Shown here one piece after another: positions 6,015 to 6,815 of a stretch of 6,815 bases of DNA; position 1 is the stretch's first letter; each line of letters opens with the position of its first letter. The position numbers and the translations under genes were made by a program. Source of the stretch: Cyclobacteriaceae bacterium (GTDB lineage Bacteria; Bacteroidota; Bacteroidia; Cytophagales; Cyclobacteriaceae); contig CANHCD010000115.1 in NCBI GenBank assembly GCA_947458795.1, positions 1-6,815 of the forward strand, written 5' to 3'. The notes under the pieces are model-generated. The model made no database searches and had not been told where the DNA came from. It worked only from the letters and a program-made list of their open reading frames with translations.

Positions 6015-6048
6015 GATTTATAAAATGAGTTTAGCTTACAAAATAGTG

Positions 6049-6815
6049 TCATGGCAAGCCCTTTTCTTGATTCTTTGCAAGTTGACGGTAGGCTTCCAAT
6101 TGAAGTTGCTGCATTACTTTTCGATCAAATTTATCCACAACTTCTTCAAAAAGGACTTCAGCATAATTAGTTAAAGCCTCGCGCTTCACAAATGCAAACT
6201 CTAATGCTTCTTTCAAAACCGTCACCTCTCCAATTGGAAAAACTAAACCTGTCTTTTGCTGCTTGATCAATGAGGTGTTACCGATACAGTTGGAACATAT
6301 AATAGGAACCTGCATAGCTGCCGCCTCCAACAGGACATTTGAAAATCCCTCTTCATGAGACGCTTGAACCAGTACATCTGATAAAGCTAGGTAATGGGCT
6401 ACATGATCCGTCGAATCTAGTTGTACCACACGCGGATGTTCACGAATGACCTGTATCGTTTCTTGGCTAATCGGATCTTTCTCTTGTTCAAAAGCACCGA
6501 TAAGCACCAATTTGGATTTTGAAACAATCTTGGATTTTACAAAAGCAGCAACCAAGTCTTCTATCCCCTTCCGTTTGGTTAGCTGCCCTACTGCCAAAAT
6601 TATAAAATCATTCTCGCCTGGTAGAATACGCATGGTAGCCGCTACCAAATGATTTTCTTTGAGGGCCTGTCGATTAAATTTTTCTAAATCAACGCCTAGT
6701 GTAGAACCAGATCCCAGCAATTCAAACTTGGAAGCCTCAACTCCTGAATTATTGGTCAAATAAGTAAGCATTCCTGTTGAGTTGACCCACAGCTTTGTCG
6801 CATTGGCGTAGGTCC
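6049..6815 (-). CDS. GT4-type glycosyltransferase, 5' end outside the window
   Basis: This is the C-terminal part (254 visible residues) of a retaining GT-B glycosyltransferase of the GT4 (Glycos_transf_1) kind. The frame stays open through the window edge; the residues before the internal Met at 6771 read TYANATKLWVNSTG and fit the end of the acceptor domain, so that Met is not the start. Counting from that Met, LLGSGSTLGVDLEKF (18-32) is the inter-domain linker, VGQLTKRKGIEDL (61-73) carries the basic residues that contact the donor diphosphate, and E141-GFSNVLL-E149 is the E-x7-E motif of the nucleotide-sugar site. It would add a hexose or related sugar to a lipid-linked glycan at the cytoplasmic face of the inner membrane. 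The donor and acceptor cannot be read from sequence. It is followed at 34 bases by the epimerase gene, so it belongs to the same polysaccharide operon. Confidence 0.9.
   Translation of the reverse strand, partial: TYANATKLWVNSTGMLTYLTNNSGVEASKFELLGSGSTLGVDLEKFNRQALKENHLVAATMRILPGENDFIILAVGQLTKRKGIEDLVAAFVKSKIVSKSKLVLIGAFEQEKDPISQETIQVIREHPRVVQLDSTDHVAHYLALSDVLVQASHEEGFSNVLLEAAAMQVPIICSNCIGNTSLIKQQKTGLVFPIGEVTVLKEALEFAFVKREALTNYAEVLFEEVVDKFDRKVMQQLQLEAYRQLAKNQEKGLP

Noticed and set aside
6015..6048. Internal promoter between the glycosyltransferase and epimerase genes (CTATTTTG at the -7 position)
   Set aside because: The box is imperfect and no TTTG or TTG lies at the proper 19-21-base distance upstream, so simple read-through from the glycosyltransferase gene is more likely.

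Overview
The window looks like chromosomal DNA of a Bacteroidota member, most likely order Cytophagales (a Cyclobacteriaceae/Algoriphagus-like organism). The evidence is the set of Bacteroidota-typical families (DUF4920 lipoprotein, DUF983, DoxX-like), moderately AT-rich sequence, and no AGGAGG-type Shine-Dalgarno site before any of the internal start codons. The genus is inferred from protein character, not from a search.

Left part (11-1649, minus strand): four small genes, read in the order DUF4920 lipoprotein -> 67-residue hypothetical -> DUF983 membrane protein -> DoxX-like membrane protein. The first two overlap by one base (TAATG) and are probably translationally coupled. A 98-base gap separates the second and third, so the last two could be a separate unit. 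Between this group and the next gene is a 315-base divergent intergenic region (1650-1964) that contains a perfect 14-bp inverted repeat.

Centre (1965-3857, plus strand): a 630-residue fusion of an N-terminal SerB-like HAD phosphatase and a complete E. coli-type SerA (3-phosphoglycerate dehydrogenase with C-terminal ACT domain). One polypeptide would therefore carry the first and third (last) steps of phosphorylated serine biosynthesis. The middle enzyme, SerC, is not in the window. A 28-bp perfect palindrome with A/T tracts (3873-3900) forms a shared bidirectional terminator with the convergent genes that follow.

Right part (3905-6815, minus strand): the downstream end of a surface-polysaccharide operon, read as a GT4-type glycosyltransferase (5' end cut by the window edge) -> UDP-glucuronate 4-epimerase-like SDR -> dTDP-glucose 4,6-dehydratase (RmlB/RfbB). 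These would supply sugar nucleotides and transfer a sugar in capsule, EPS or O-antigen synthesis. No other rml genes are visible.

Most of the window is ordinary housekeeping and envelope genes. The items worth a second look are the SerB-SerA fusion, the inverted repeat in the divergent region and the coupled DUF4920/67-residue pair. I saw no tRNA, rRNA, CRISPR array, insertion sequence or phage gene.
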